This document shows positions 1-10,000 of a stretch of 64,000 nucleotides of DNA, one piece after another. Source of the stretch: an uncultured Porphyromonadaceae bacterium (GTDB lineage Bacteria > Bacteroidota > Bacteroidia > Bacteroidales > Muribaculaceae); the NCBI GenBank assembly GCA_947175425.1, contig CAMWMR010000010.1, positions 1-64,000 on the forward strand. The letters run 5' to 3'. A program made the translations under genes and the position numbers. Positions within the stretch are counted from its first letter, which is position 1. Each line of letters opens with the position of its first letter. The notes beneath the pieces are model-generated. The model did no database searches. It saw nothing but the letters and a program-made list of their open reading frames with translations, and had not been told where the DNA came from.

Positions 1-69
1 CACGAAAGTAGGAGATAAACACCCTATGATTAGTGTTTACCTCCTACTCGATTATGAATCGAAGTTCAA

Positions 70-1506
70 TTAGAGAACAACTTTGCTTACGTTGGCACCC
101 TGACGACGGATGAATACACCGTTTTCGGGGTTAGCTACGCGGATACCCTGGAGGTTGAAGAATTCAACGGGGGCGTTGGAGTCGGCTACTTCAACAGCGT
201 TAACAGCTGCATCGGTGTAACCTTCTTCTGCGAAGAGGTTGTAGGTAAAGCCCTGGCCGCTCTTGAAGTGCATGAGGTAAGCACCGTGTTTGCCGTTGGC
301 GTCGGTTTTAACTTCTACGCTGAAAGTAGAGATACGACGGCCACCGTCGGATACGTTGCCAAGACCGCTTGCGGGGTAGGTGTAGAGACGTTTCATTGTG
401 GAGAAATCACCGCCTTCGCCAAGTTTAACGAGGTTGGCGCGGCAAGTTGCACCACTGCCGTATTCTTCGATGGGGTAGGTGAGGAACAGGTCATCGCCGA
501 ATGCAAATTCGCATACACCGTTGGGGTTGGTTGCGGGAACGGTGGGGATGTAACCTTCGTCTTCCTTGTCACCTTCGTTGGTAACGCCGGCAAAGCTGTC
601 AACCATAGCGCCTTCGGTGTTGTAGAGGGCGGGGCAGCTGTTCATGTCGTCGATGTAGAATGTAAGGGCGTTGAATTCTTCGTCACGAACAATGGTAAGG
701 GTTGTACCACCGTGGAAAGAACCGTCACCTTCGGGATATACTTCGGTTGCGGGGAGTGTGCAGTAGCCGTCGAATTTACCGGTAAATTCCGATGCGCCTG
801 CGCCCTGTTCCCATTCCCATCCGTAGATGGTAGCTGTGAAGTTTTCCGACTGGGGAGCTGCCATAAGTACGCAACGAGCCTGTTCGCGGGTGATGTCACC
901 TACAAGGTCAAAGTAGTTGGTACGGTCGCAGTATGCTTCGTCGTCATCGGGAAGCCAGAAAGTAAGCGCGGGAGTAAGTGCGCCGGTTTCGAGGTTTACA
1001 GTGTAAACGGTTGCGGGGCTGCTTGCAAGAAGACCGCCGGCAAAAATAGTGTTTACTACATAGAGGTGACCGAAATCGTCAACGCCTACTACGTGGGGAG
1101 CAAGTGTGCCGCCGTAGGGCTGGCCGTCGAGGGTAAGCTGAATGCTCTTTTCAAGTTCGCCTGTCTGAAGGTCGAATACAATCAGAGAACCGAGAAGGGC
1201 GGAACCTTCGGCTGTCCAGCGGCTGGAGCTTACTGCATAGATTTTGCCGTTGAATACGCGGGCGGTGGGGAAGTAACCAAGTGCGTTTACATCGCTCCAT
1301 TCTTTGTGGGCGGGAGTGCCGTCATCGTTCAGCTTGAGTGCAGCGCCTGCGAATGCTTCGCTCATCGAGCCGTACATGTTGGAGTTGATGCAGATGTTCT
1401 TGAAGGTGTAGCCGTCTACGTTGGCATAGGTGCCTTCGGGTTCCTGATAGGCGTAAGCGTTAGCGCCCATAAGTGCCATGCAGGCAAGGAGTAAAGATTT
1501 CTTCAT
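70..1506 (-). CDS. Secreted protein with C-terminal NLQGIRVANPENGVFIRRQG module
   Basis: 478-aa ORF; N-terminal signal peptide (MKKSLLLACMALMGANAYA); C-terminal module shared with other ORFs in the window. Confidence 0.8.
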   Translation of the reverse strand: MKKSLLLACMALMGANAYAYQEPEGTYANVDGYTFKNICINSNMYGSMSEAFAGAALKLNDDGTPAHKEWSDVNALGYFPTARVFNGKIYAVSSSRWTAEGSALLGSLIVFDLQTGELEKSIQLTLDGQPYGGTLAPHVVGVDDFGHLYVVNTIFAGGLLASSPATVYTVNLETGALTPALTFWLPDDDEAYCDRTNYFDLVGDITREQARCVLMAAPQSENFTATIYGWEWEQGAGASEFTGKFDGYCTLPATEVYPEGDGSFHGGTTLTIVRDEEFNALTFYIDDMNSCPALYNTEGAMVDSFAGVTNEGDKEDEGYIPTVPATNPNGVCEFAFGDDLFLTYPIEEYGSGATCRANLVKLGEGGDFSTMKRLYTYPASGLGNVSDGGRRISTFSVEVKTDANGKHGAYLMHFKSGQGFTYNLFAEEGYTDAAVNAVEVADSNAPVEFFNLQGIRVANPENGVFIRRQGANVSKVVL

Positions 1507-1689
1507 AAAAATTGGTTTAAACTGTTTTTTTTAATGGAAGATAGTTCAAGGATAAAGATAAGTGTGTCGAGAATCGGGGGTTAGTTTTTTTCTCGCTGTA
1601 AAGTTAAGTATAATTTTACCGTGCCCGCCATTTTTTTACTTAAAAAACGTGTAATCTAATGTTAAAAAAGATTTATCACGGGCGGGCGT

Positions 1690-1725
1690 AAAAAAATAGC
1701 CCGCCGAAGTTCTCCGGCAGGCGAT
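1690..1725 (-). terminator. Putative intrinsic terminator downstream of der
   Basis: GC-rich hairpin (minus strand cctgccgga..gaac..ttcggcggg) followed by a T-run. Confidence 0.6.
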
Positions 1726-1745
1726 TCTTTTTATGGTTCTTATGC

Positions 1746-3062
1746 TTATTTCTCGCGCATGAAAACATTTATAGGAGTTCCGGTAAAATCCCAGTGCTCG
1801 CGAATTTTGTTCTCCAGATAGCGGCGATAGGGTTCCTTTACCCACTGCGGAAGATTGCAGAAGAATATAAAAGTAGGAACCTGCGCGCCTTTGAGCATGG
1901 TAATGTACTTTATCTTTACAAACTTGCCCTTGTTGCTTGGCGGCGGGTAGGCGGCAATGTCCTCGCCGAGCACTGTGTTAAGCTGTGAGGTGGGAACGGT
2001 GCGCTTGCGGTTTTCATAAACCTGAACGGCTTCCTCCAACACCTTATATATACGCTGCTTGGTAAGAGCCGAAGTAAATATTATGGGGAAGTCGGTAAAA
2101 GGCGCGAAACGTTCGCGTATTGCGGCCTCGTAGTGCTTGATAGCCGTAATGGATTTGTCCTCCACAAGGTCCCATTTGTTAACCACAACCACAATGCCCT
2201 TTTTGTTGCGCTGGATAAGCGAGAATATGTTCACATCCTGAGTCTCGATGCCGCGTGTGGCGTCAATCATGAGTATACACACGTCCGATGCCTCGATAGC
2301 GCGGATAGAGCGGATAACCGAGTAGTACTCTATATCCTCGTTCACCTTGTTCTTTTTGCGGATACCCGCGGTGTCAACAAGGTAGAAATCGAACCCGAAC
2401 TTGTTGTAGCGGGTATATATGGAATCGCGCGTAGTACCGGCAATGTCGGTGACTATATGGCGTTCGGCGCCGATAAAGGCATTGATAATCGACGATTTTC
2501 CCGCATTGGGGCGTCCCACAATGGCAAACTTGGGAATGTCCTCCAGCTGAGCGGCCTCATCGTCCTTTTCGGGAAGTTCTTTCACAACCTCGTCAAGAAG
2601 GTCGCCCGTGCCATAGCCGTTTACTGCCGATACGGGATAAGGATCGCCAAGTCCCAGAGAGTAAAATTCGGGCACATTGTAAACCCACTCGTTGGAGTCT
2701 ACTTTGTTGGCCACAAGAATAACCGGCTTTTTCGAACGGCGGAGTATCTGGGCCACATGGTCGTCAAGGTCGGTGACGCCGTTCATGGCATCGACAACAA
2801 AAAGAATTTCATCGGCCTGCTCAATGGCAAGTTCTACCTGTTTGTTTATTTCCGATTCGAATACATCCTCCGAGTTCACAACCCAGCCGCCTGTATCCAC
2901 AATGGAAAATTCCTTGCCGTTCCAGTCCACTTTGCCGTACTGACGGTCGCGGGTTGTGCCCGCGGTGGGGTCGGTTATGGCCGTGCGTGTCTGCGTTAGC
3001 CTGTTGAAAAGTGTGGATTTGCCAACGTTGGGGCGTCCCACTATTGCTACAAGTTGTCCCAT
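1746..3062 (-). CDS. der: Ribosome biogenesis GTPase Der (EngA)
   Basis: Two GTPase domains ([18 protein letters not shown] and [18 protein letters not shown]), KH-like C-terminus; start set at MGQ because the upstream ORF start lies inside a -7 box. Confidence 0.97.
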   Translation of the reverse strand: MGQLVAIVGRPNVGKSTLFNRLTQTRTAITDPTAGTTRDRQYGKVDWNGKEFSIVDTGGWVVNSEDVFESEINKQVELAIEQADEILFVVDAMNGVTDLDDHVAQILRRSKKPVILVANKVDSNEWVYNVPEFYSLGLGDPYPVSAVNGYGTGDLLDEVVKELPEKDDEAAQLEDIPKFAIVGRPNAGKSSIINAFIGAERHIVTDIAGTTRDSIYTRYNKFGFDFYLVDTAGIRKKNKVNEDIEYYSVIRSIRAIEASDVCILMIDATRGIETQDVNIFSLIQRNKKGIVVVVNKWDLVEDKSITAIKHYEAAIRERFAPFTDFPIIFTSALTKQRIYKVLEEAVQVYENRKRTVPTSQLNTVLGEDIAAYPPPSNKGKFVKIKYITMLKGAQVPTFIFFCNLPQWVKEPYRRYLENKIREHWDFTGTPINVFMREK

Positions 3063-3076
3063 ATTATGTGTTTTGT

Positions 3077-3085
3077 GCAAAGTTA
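3077..3085 (-). promoter_or_regulatory. Bacteroidetes -7 box (TAACTTTGC on minus strand) for der
   Basis: gcaaagtta on plus strand, ~15 bp upstream of the der ATG. Confidence 0.5.
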
Positions 3086-3114
3086 ATTAAAAATGCCCGC
3101 AAGGGCAAACCGGG

Positions 3115-4059
3115 CTACTCAAGGTAGCCGAACTGGCGAAGCTTGTTCTCGCGGTTGCGCCAGTTGGGCTCAACTTTGACAAACATTTCCAGATAAACGC
3201 TCTTGCCGAAGAATTTCTCTATGTCGGTGCGTGCCTGCATGCCGACTTTCTTGAGCATCGAGCCGCCCCGGCCTATGAGAATACCTTTCTGGCTGTCGCG
3301 TTCAACGTAAATCACAGCCATTATGTGAATGGAGTTTTCCTTTTCCTCGAATTTCTCCACAATAACCTCGGCGGAGTAGGGGACTTCCTTGTCGTAGTTG
3401 AGCAGTATTTTCTCGCGTATTATTTCGGTAACAAAAAAGCGTGCAGGTTTGTCTGTAAGCGCGTCTTTGCCGAAATAAGGTTCGCCGGCGGGCAGCAGCT
3501 CTACAATGCGTTTCATAAGCGAGTCGACATTGAAATGCTCCTTGGCCGAGGTGGGGAAAATCTCGGCATTGGGAAGCAGCTCGCGCCAGCGGTTCACAAT
3601 TTCTTCAAGCTCCTGCTGGCTCTTGAGCAGGTCTATCTTGTTTATTACCAGCAGAACCGGAACCTTTTCTTTGGCTACTTTCGCCAAAAAATCGGCATTT
3701 TTGGTAGGGTCTTCAACAACATCGGTAACATATAGAAGCACATCCGCATCGGTAAGCGCGCCTTCGCTGAAAGCGAGCATGCCTTCCTGCATCTTGTACT
3801 TGGGCTTGAGAACGCCCGGAGTGTCGCTGAAAACTATCTGATACTCGGGTGTGTTCACAATTCCCATAATGCGGTGGCGCGTGGTCTGAGCCTTGGAAGT
3901 GATTATGCTCACGCGTTCGCCCACAAGGTCGTTCATTAGCGTCGACTTGCCGACATTGGGATTGCCTACAATGTTTACGAAGCCTGATTTGTGTTCGGGA
4001 GACGATGTATTTTCTTTATTGTCGGCTCCGGCAGAGCCGTTTGTGATGTTTTCGTTCAT
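3115..4059 (-). CDS. era: GTPase Era
   Basis: [36 protein letters not shown] and C-terminal KH domain (GILIGRGGSMLKKVG). Confidence 0.97.
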   Translation of the reverse strand: MNENITNGSAGADNKENTSSPEHKSGFVNIVGNPNVGKSTLMNDLVGERVSIITSKAQTTRHRIMGIVNTPEYQIVFSDTPGVLKPKYKMQEGMLAFSEGALTDADVLLYVTDVVEDPTKNADFLAKVAKEKVPVLLVINKIDLLKSQQELEEIVNRWRELLPNAEIFPTSAKEHFNVDSLMKRIVELLPAGEPYFGKDALTDKPARFFVTEIIREKILLNYDKEVPYSAEVIVEKFEEKENSIHIMAVIYVERDSQKGILIGRGGSMLKKVGMQARTDIEKFFGKSVYLEMFVKVEPNWRNRENKLRQFGYLE

Positions 4060-4182
4060 ATTATCGTGTTTTATGTCTATAACAACTCCCGGAGGTGTTT
4101 GGTTGCTGCCGGCAGGTTTTGCCGAAAACGCGGAGTTGGCCCGCAGGCGCTCCGCGTTTTCGTGTATGGTGCAGGGAAAATA

Positions 4183-5169
4183 TTAAAGATCCCAGATAAG
4201 GTACATGGCACCCCAGGTGAAACCGGCGCCGAAAGCGGTAAGAATTATCTTGTCGCCTTTCTTGAGTTTGCCCTTGAATTCGTCAAGACACAAAGGTATC
4301 GACGCTGCCGAAGTATTGCCGGTGTGCTCAATGTTCACAAGCACCTTTTCCATGGGGAATTTGGCCCGGTCGGCAACTGCTTCTATAATGCGCATGTTGG
4401 CCTGGTGGGGTACAAGATAATCCACGGTGTCAACACTCAGTCCGTTGCGCTGCATAACGTCCATGCTCGAGGTAAGCATGTTGGTAACAGCGTGCTTGTA
4501 AACGGCACGGCCTTCCTGGAAAAGGAAGTTCTCGCCGGCGTCTACAGTGGCGTGGGTGGTGGGTTTGGCCGAGCCGCCCGCTACCATAAGCAGGTGATCC
4601 TTGCCAACGCCGTCAACATGGAAAACGGCATCCATTATACCGGTATTTTCGTCTTCGGTAGGCTCTACGAGAACCGCAGCTGCACCGTCGCCGAAAAGAG
4701 GACAGGTGGAACGATCCTGATAGTTGACCATCGACGACATTTTTTCTGCAGCTACAACAACTACCTTTTTGTAAATGCCCGAGCATACATAAGCACGGGC
4801 TTCCTGAAGGGCTACAAGGAAGCCGGCGCACGCCGCTTCCATGTCGTAGGAGTAAGCGTTGGGGAGCTTGCAGCCGTCAACGATAATGGAGCCGGTCGAC
4901 GGAAAACGATAGTCGGGATTGGAAGTCGCGCAGATTACTACTTCTACTTCTTCGGGTTTGGTGCCGGTTTCGGCAAGCAGTTTGTTAACTGCCTGAATGC
5001 CCATATACGATGAGCCTTTGTCCGGATCGCGGAGAATGTGACGCTGTTTGATTCCTACGCGGGTGGTGATCCACTCGTCGTTGGTATCAACCATCTGCGA
5101 CAGCATTTCGTTGTCCAGTATGTCCTCGGGAACGTACGATGCGATACCTGATATGCGGGCGTGTAGCAT
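4183..5169 (-). CDS. fabH: Beta-ketoacyl-ACP synthase III
   Basis: AACAGFL active-site Cys, VPHQANMRII, NTSAASIPL motifs; adjacent to rpmF. Confidence 0.96.
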   Translation of the reverse strand: MLHARISGIASYVPEDILDNEMLSQMVDTNDEWITTRVGIKQRHILRDPDKGSSYMGIQAVNKLLAETGTKPEEVEVVICATSNPDYRFPSTGSIIVDGCKLPNAYSYDMEAACAGFLVALQEARAYVCSGIYKKVVVVAAEKMSSMVNYQDRSTCPLFGDGAAAVLVEPTEDENTGIMDAVFHVDGVGKDHLLMVAGGSAKPTTHATVDAGENFLFQEGRAVYKHAVTNMLTSSMDVMQRNGLSVDTVDYLVPHQANMRIIEAVADRAKFPMEKVLVNIEHTGNTSAASIPLCLDEFKGKLKKGDKIILTAFGAGFTWGAMYLIWDL

Positions 5170-5322
5170 AAAAATATGGTGGTTTTGTGTGTTCGAATTT
5201 TGGGAGAGGCGAGCAACATTTGCTCTATTTATGTAAAAGGCGTCCTCAAGCCGGGCTTTGCCTGGGGTACAGGCCGAAGCGCGGCGAAAGGACGTAGGCT
5301 TTTAAGGTACCGGGTCGACGGT

Positions 5323-5508
5323 TTAGCGGGCTTCGTCTTTTACGATTGCCTGCTTGCCACGGTAGTAACCGCATTCACCGCATACGGTGTGGTAGATGTG
5401 CCATGCACCGCAGTTGGGGCAAAGTGCAAGGGTGGGGGCTACAGCCTTGTCGTGTGTACGACGCTTGGCGGTGCGGGTCTTGGATTGCTTGCGTTTAGGA
5501 TGTGCCAT
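5323..5508 (-). CDS. rpmF: 50S ribosomal protein L32
   Basis: MAHPKRKQSKTRTAKRRTHDK...CPNCGAWHIYHTVCGECGYYRGK. Confidence 0.96.
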   Translation of the reverse strand: MAHPKRKQSKTRTAKRRTHDKAVAPTLALCPNCGAWHIYHTVCGECGYYRGKQAIVKDEAR

Positions 5509-5531
5509 TGTTCTTTATAATCTATTGTTTT

Positions 5532-6131
5532 TCAATCGTTATTGTTAGGCTCGTCCGATGTCAGCTTTTTAAGCGCGTTCCACCTGGGGTCGGGATTGGC
5601 GCTGTCGCAGCCATCGGCGTCCATATTGTCTATTTCGTCTATAAGTTGGTTTTCAAGTTCGGAGTCCTCTTCGTTGTCCCGGGCGCGGTGTTTCTTGAGC
5701 AACGCGCTCATCTGGCGGTTGCATTTGCCTAACGGATGCACATGCTTTATCGGTATGGCAAGTATCACCGTGTCGTAAATCATGTACGCTACATTAAGGA
5801 ACGCGTCGCTCTCGGGTATTTCAAGAACTTCGTCGCTGTCGTCGTTGTAGTCCTCGCCGTATTTTACAACTATGTGGTACTCCGTATCTATGGGGAAGTG
5901 GAGGTCATCGAGGCAGCGGTCGCATATAAGCACAACCTCGCCCGATATGGCAAAATCAAGTGTGTAGAAATCGCCGTTGTAGTTCACGTGCAGATTGACA
6001 GTAAGGTCGGCGTCGTGAACATCCTCGCTCTCCATATTCACAAAAAAAGCCTTGTCGAGCTTGAACGTGAATTCATGCTCGCCTGTACCGAGGCTCTTGA
6101 GTGGCAATTTGAAGGCTGAAAACTTTCCCAT
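5532..6131 (-). CDS. YceD family protein (DUF177)
   Basis: CDRCLDDLHFPI motif; position upstream of rpmF-fabH; start set at MGKFSAF downstream of a -7 box. Confidence 0.85.
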   Translation of the reverse strand: MGKFSAFKLPLKSLGTGEHEFTFKLDKAFFVNMESEDVHDADLTVNLHVNYNGDFYTLDFAISGEVVLICDRCLDDLHFPIDTEYHIVVKYGEDYNDDSDEVLEIPESDAFLNVAYMIYDTVILAIPIKHVHPLGKCNRQMSALLKKHRARDNEEDSELENQLIDEIDNMDADGCDSANPDPRWNALKKLTSDEPNNND

Positions 6132-6154
6132 GAGATATGGTCTGAAAAAACTTT

Positions 6155-6163
6155 GCAAAGGTA
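6155..6163 (-). promoter_or_regulatory. Bacteroidetes -7 box (TACCTTTGC) for yceD-rpmF-fabH
   Basis: gcaaaggta on plus strand immediately upstream of the gene. Confidence 0.5.
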
Positions 6164-6281
6164 TTGTTTTTTTGCCAATTCTCCAAATATTTTTTGTTTA
6201 TCTGCTGTTTATCCTCTTTTTTAGCCCCCGAACGCCGCTAAATCAGCGCTCTTTTTGACGAAAAAGCGTTATATTTGTGCC

Positions 6282-9008
6282 ATGGATGACAAGAAACTTT
6301 TTTTACTCGATGCATACGCGCTCATATATCGCGCCTATTACGCCCTGTTACGCTCGCCCCGCGTAACTGCCGACGGTTTTAACACCTCCGCCGTTTTCGG
6401 TTTCTGCAACACTCTCGAGGATTTGCTCCGTAAAGAGAACCCCGGATATATTGCCGTTTGTTTCGACCCGCCTCACGGTGTCACTTTCCGCCACGACGAG
6501 TATCCCGAATACAAAGCCGGACGCGACAAACAGCCCGAGGATATTACACGCGCAATACCTTATATTAAGCGAATACTCCGCGCAATGCGAATCCCGGTGG
6601 TGGAAGTACCCGGATATGAAGCCGACGATGTTATAGGAACTCTCTCCCGCATGGCAGCCGACGAGGGTTTCACCACATATATGATGACCCTCGACAAGGA
6701 CTACGGACAGCTCGTGAACGAACACGTGTTCATGTACCGCCCCGCAATTAAAGGACAGGGTTTCGAGGTGCGCGGCCCGCAGCAGGTGTGCGAGCGATAC
6801 GGAATTTCTTCTCCCGCGCAGGTTATCGACCTCCTCGCTCTCGAAGGCGATGCAAGCGATAACGTTCCCGGATGTCCCGGCGTCGGCGAAAAAACCGCAG
6901 CCAAGCTGATAGCCGAATTCGGAAGCGTGGAAAACCTTCTCGCAAACACCGATAAGCTAAAAGGTGCCGTCAAAACCAAAATAGAAGCGAATATCGACCA
7001 AATACGCATGTCGCGCCGCCTCGTTACAATCGTTACCGATGTGCCGCTCGACTGCAAGCCCGCCGACCTGCGGCGTGTCGAGCCGGATGTTAACGAACTT
7101 GTCGCCATATTCAAGGAACTCGAATTCAAGTCATTCATCGAAAAATACTCGGCAAAACCCGCTCCTGCCGAAGCTCCCGCCGAAGCCCCCGATGTTCTGG
7201 GCGGACTCTTCGATTTCGCCGAGGAAGCGCCCCAAGTGGAAGTGGCCGCGACACATCTCTCCGCCCCCGCCGATATTGCCGCATTCATCAATAACGCACT
7301 CGCCGCCGCAACAGTGGGAATGTGCCTGCATGCCACAGGACAGGAGGCTATGACGGCCAAACCTCATGGCATTGCCCTTGCCTATGCCGCCGGCGACGAC
7401 GTCAAAACGGCATACATTCCTTTCGGCGACACAAAAACGCAGGCCGCCGACACCGCCGTGCTTCTCCAGCCTCTCTTCGCAGCTACCGGCGTGACGCTCG
7501 TCAGCGCCGATGTAAAACGCGCCATGCTCGTCCTCGCGCGTCTTGGTGTGGAATTCCAGGGGGCGGCATATTTCGATACCGCCGTCGCACACTACCTGTG
7601 CCAGCCCGAGCAGAAGCACGACCTCCCCACGCTGGCAATGAACTACCTCTCCCTCAAAACTCACGATTACGACTCCCGGCCCGCCGACCGCGCAAACATC
7701 ACTCCCGACAACGCCTGCGCCGAAGCCATGATTGCACTCCGCCTCAAACCTCTCCTCGAAAAGAACGTCGACGAATGCGGGCAGACGGCTCTGCTGAACG
7801 ACGTCGAACTCCCACTCCTTGCCGTACTCGCCGATATGGAACGAAACGGTGCCCGTGTCGACAGCGCCGAACTCCACCGCCTTGCCGCACAGCTCTCGGC
7901 TCGTGTGGCTGCACTCGAGGAACAGGCTTTCGAAATAGCAGGCCGCAAGTTCAACCCCGCATCGCCCGCACAGGTGGGAACAATACTGTTCGACGAGCTT
8001 AAAATCGACCCCAAGGCACGCAAGACAAAAGGCGGCTCCTGGTCTACAGCCGAGGACGTCCTCGAAAAATACGCCGCCGAAGTACCCCTCGTACGACTTA
8101 TCCTCGATATCCGCGGACTGCGCAAGCTCCTTGCAACCTACGTGGAAGCCCTCCCAAGGCTCATAAACCCCGAAACCGGCAAAATCCACACCACCTATAA
8201 CCAGACAGTAACGGCTACAGGACGTATTTCAAGCACAAATCCGAATCTGCAGAACATTCCAATCCGTTCGGCCGACGGACGCGACATTCGCCGCGCTTTC
8301 ATCGCCGACCCCGGATGCATACTCCTCTCGGCCGACTACTCGCAGATTGAACTGCGCCTCATGGCCGACCTGAGCGGCGACAAGGACATGATAGACGCAT
8401 TCCTCTCCGGCGAGGACATTCACCGTGCCACCGCTGCAAAAATTTACCACGTCGAACCCGCCGACGTTACCGACAATCAGCGCCGAAACGCTAAAACAGC
8501 CAATTTCGGAATTATCTACGGCATTTCGGCTTTCGGCCTCTCCGAACGACTCGGCATTCCTCGCGCCGAGGCCAAAGAACTCATCGATGGCTACCTCGCA
8601 ACATATCCCGGAGTGGCGGCATATATGCAATCGAGCATAGAACGGGCGCGCGAAAACGGATATGTAAGCACAATAATGGGACGCAAACGCTATCTGCCCG
8701 ACATCACCTCCCGCAGCAACACCGTCCGCAGCTATGCCGAGCGAAACGCAATTAACGCCCCCCTCCAAGGCTCGGCAGCCGACATTATTAAAGTAGCCAT
8801 GGTAAGCATTTTCCGCGAAATGAAGCAACGCGCCCTCCGCTCGCAAATGATTCTTCAGGTGCACGACGAACTTGTGTTCAACGTCGTCCCCGACGAACTC
8901 GACACCCTCCGCGAACTCGTTGTGCGAAACATGGAAAACGCCTACCACGGAAAAGTGCCCATGGAAGTCGCCGCCGGCGTTGGCAACAACTGGCTCGACG
9001 CTCATTAA
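6282..9008 (+). CDS. polA: DNA polymerase I
   Basis: 5'-3' exonuclease domain (LFLLDAYALIYRAYYAL) plus PolA polymerase motifs (DYSQIELRLMADLSGD, RRNAKTANFGIIYG, QVHDELVFNV). Confidence 0.98.
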   Translation: MDDKKLFLLDAYALIYRAYYALLRSPRVTADGFNTSAVFGFCNTLEDLLRKENPGYIAVCFDPPHGVTFRHDEYPEYKAGRDKQPEDITRAIPYIKRILRAMRIPVVEVPGYEADDVIGTLSRMAADEGFTTYMMTLDKDYGQLVNEHVFMYRPAIKGQGFEVRGPQQVCERYGISSPAQVIDLLALEGDASDNVPGCPGVGEKTAAKLIAEFGSVENLLANTDKLKGAVKTKIEANIDQIRMSRRLVTIVTDVPLDCKPADLRRVEPDVNELVAIFKELEFKSFIEKYSAKPAPAEAPAEAPDVLGGLFDFAEEAPQVEVAATHLSAPADIAAFINNALAAATVGMCLHATGQEAMTAKPHGIALAYAAGDDVKTAYIPFGDTKTQAADTAVLLQPLFAATGVTLVSADVKRAMLVLARLGVEFQGAAYFDTAVAHYLCQPEQKHDLPTLAMNYLSLKTHDYDSRPADRANITPDNACAEAMIALRLKPLLEKNVDECGQTALLNDVELPLLAVLADMERNGARVDSAELHRLAAQLSARVAALEEQAFEIAGRKFNPASPAQVGTILFDELKIDPKARKTKGGSWSTAEDVLEKYAAEVPLVRLILDIRGLRKLLATYVEALPRLINPETGKIHTTYNQTVTATGRISSTNPNLQNIPIRSADGRDIRRAFIADPGCILLSADYSQIELRLMADLSGDKDMIDAFLSGEDIHRATAAKIYHVEPADVTDNQRRNAKTANFGIIYGISAFGLSERLGIPRAEAKELIDGYLATYPGVAAYMQSSIERARENGYVSTIMGRKRYLPDITSRSNTVRSYAERNAINAPLQGSAADIIKVAMVSIFREMKQRALRSQMILQVHDELVFNVVPDELDTLRELVVRNMENAYHGKVPMEVAAGVGNNWLDAH

Positions 9009-9028
9009 CATCTAAAACAATAAACTCT

Positions 9029-9733
9029 ATGAAAAATTCTCTCGTTATTTCTTTTGCACTGCTTGCCGTAGCGGTGGTGGTGCTCGGTTTCGCCCTCAAG
9101 GCCGGTATCGACCGTTTCTCCGACCGCGACCGCGTGGTTACCGTGCGCGGACTGTGCGAAAAAGAAGTTAGCGCTAACAAAGTGACATGGCCAATCGTGA
9201 CCAAAGAAATGGGAAACGACCTCGGCGCAATTTACACCCGCATTGAAAACACTAACAAAATAATTGCCGACTTCCTCCGGAACGGAGGCATCGACCAAAG
9301 CGAAATAGCTGTTAATCCCCCGCAGGTATACGACCAGGCCGCCGACCGCTATAACTCCAACGCACCGGCCTATCGCTATCAGGTAACAAACGTAATTGTC
9401 GTAACAAGCTCCAAAATCGACAAAGTACGCGAGCTCATGAAGCAGCAGACAAGCCTCATGCGCTCGGGCGTGGCCGTGGTGGCCGGCGATTACAACTACT
9501 CCACAAGCTACGAGTACACCGAACTGAACTCTATTAAACCCGAAATGATTGCCGAGGCAACCGCCAACGCCCGCGAGGCCGCCGACAAATTCGCCGCCGA
9601 CTCTCACAGCAAGCTCGGTAAAATAAAAACCGCCTCACAGGGACAATTCTCTATCAACGACCGCGACCAGTACACCCCCGACATCAAAACAGTCCGCGTG
9701 GTAACCTACATAACCTACTACCTCGAGGACTAA
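9029..9733 (+). CDS. SIMPL domain-containing protein (DUF541)
   Basis: N-terminal TM anchor, VVTVRGLCEKEVSANKVTWPI, SIMPL-like organisation. Confidence 0.8.
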   Translation: MKNSLVISFALLAVAVVVLGFALKAGIDRFSDRDRVVTVRGLCEKEVSANKVTWPIVTKEMGNDLGAIYTRIENTNKIIADFLRNGGIDQSEIAVNPPQVYDQAADRYNSNAPAYRYQVTNVIVVTSSKIDKVRELMKQQTSLMRSGVAVVAGDYNYSTSYEYTELNSIKPEMIAEATANAREAADKFAADSHSKLGKIKTASQGQFSINDRDQYTPDIKTVRVVTYITYYLED

Positions 9734-9811
9734 GAATTCATGCCGATAAAATCATCCTGAATTTTTATAGGCTATGTGGTAAAACACAATAGCGGAGAAC
9801 AAATAACAACA

Positions 9812-9843
9812 CGGGATAAACAAATTCTAATTTGTTTATCCCG
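9812..9843. repeat. Perfect inverted repeat (15-bp arms, 2-nt centre)
   Basis: cgggataaacaaatt-ct-aatttgtttatcccg. Confidence 0.9.
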
Positions 9844-10000
9844 TAATTATTAGAGGGTATAAAATTTATTGTTCAGTATTCATCAATAGGTTTGCTTTAT
9901 CGGGCATATTCGACCCTATAAACTAATTTGGATTTTTTATTAAGGTAATGCGGCTAAACATCTGAAAAACCCAATTATAATAATTAACTTTGCAATTGAA

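Noticed and set aside
268-1494. 408-aa plus-strand ORF antisense to the secreted protein gene at 70-1506
   Set aside because: Shadow ORF of a biased coding strand; Cys/Val/Gly-rich, no motif, no RBS/promoter, while the minus-strand ORF has a signal peptide and conserved tag.
7131-8189. 352-aa minus-strand ORF opposite polA
   Set aside because: Antisense shadow of polA coding sequence.
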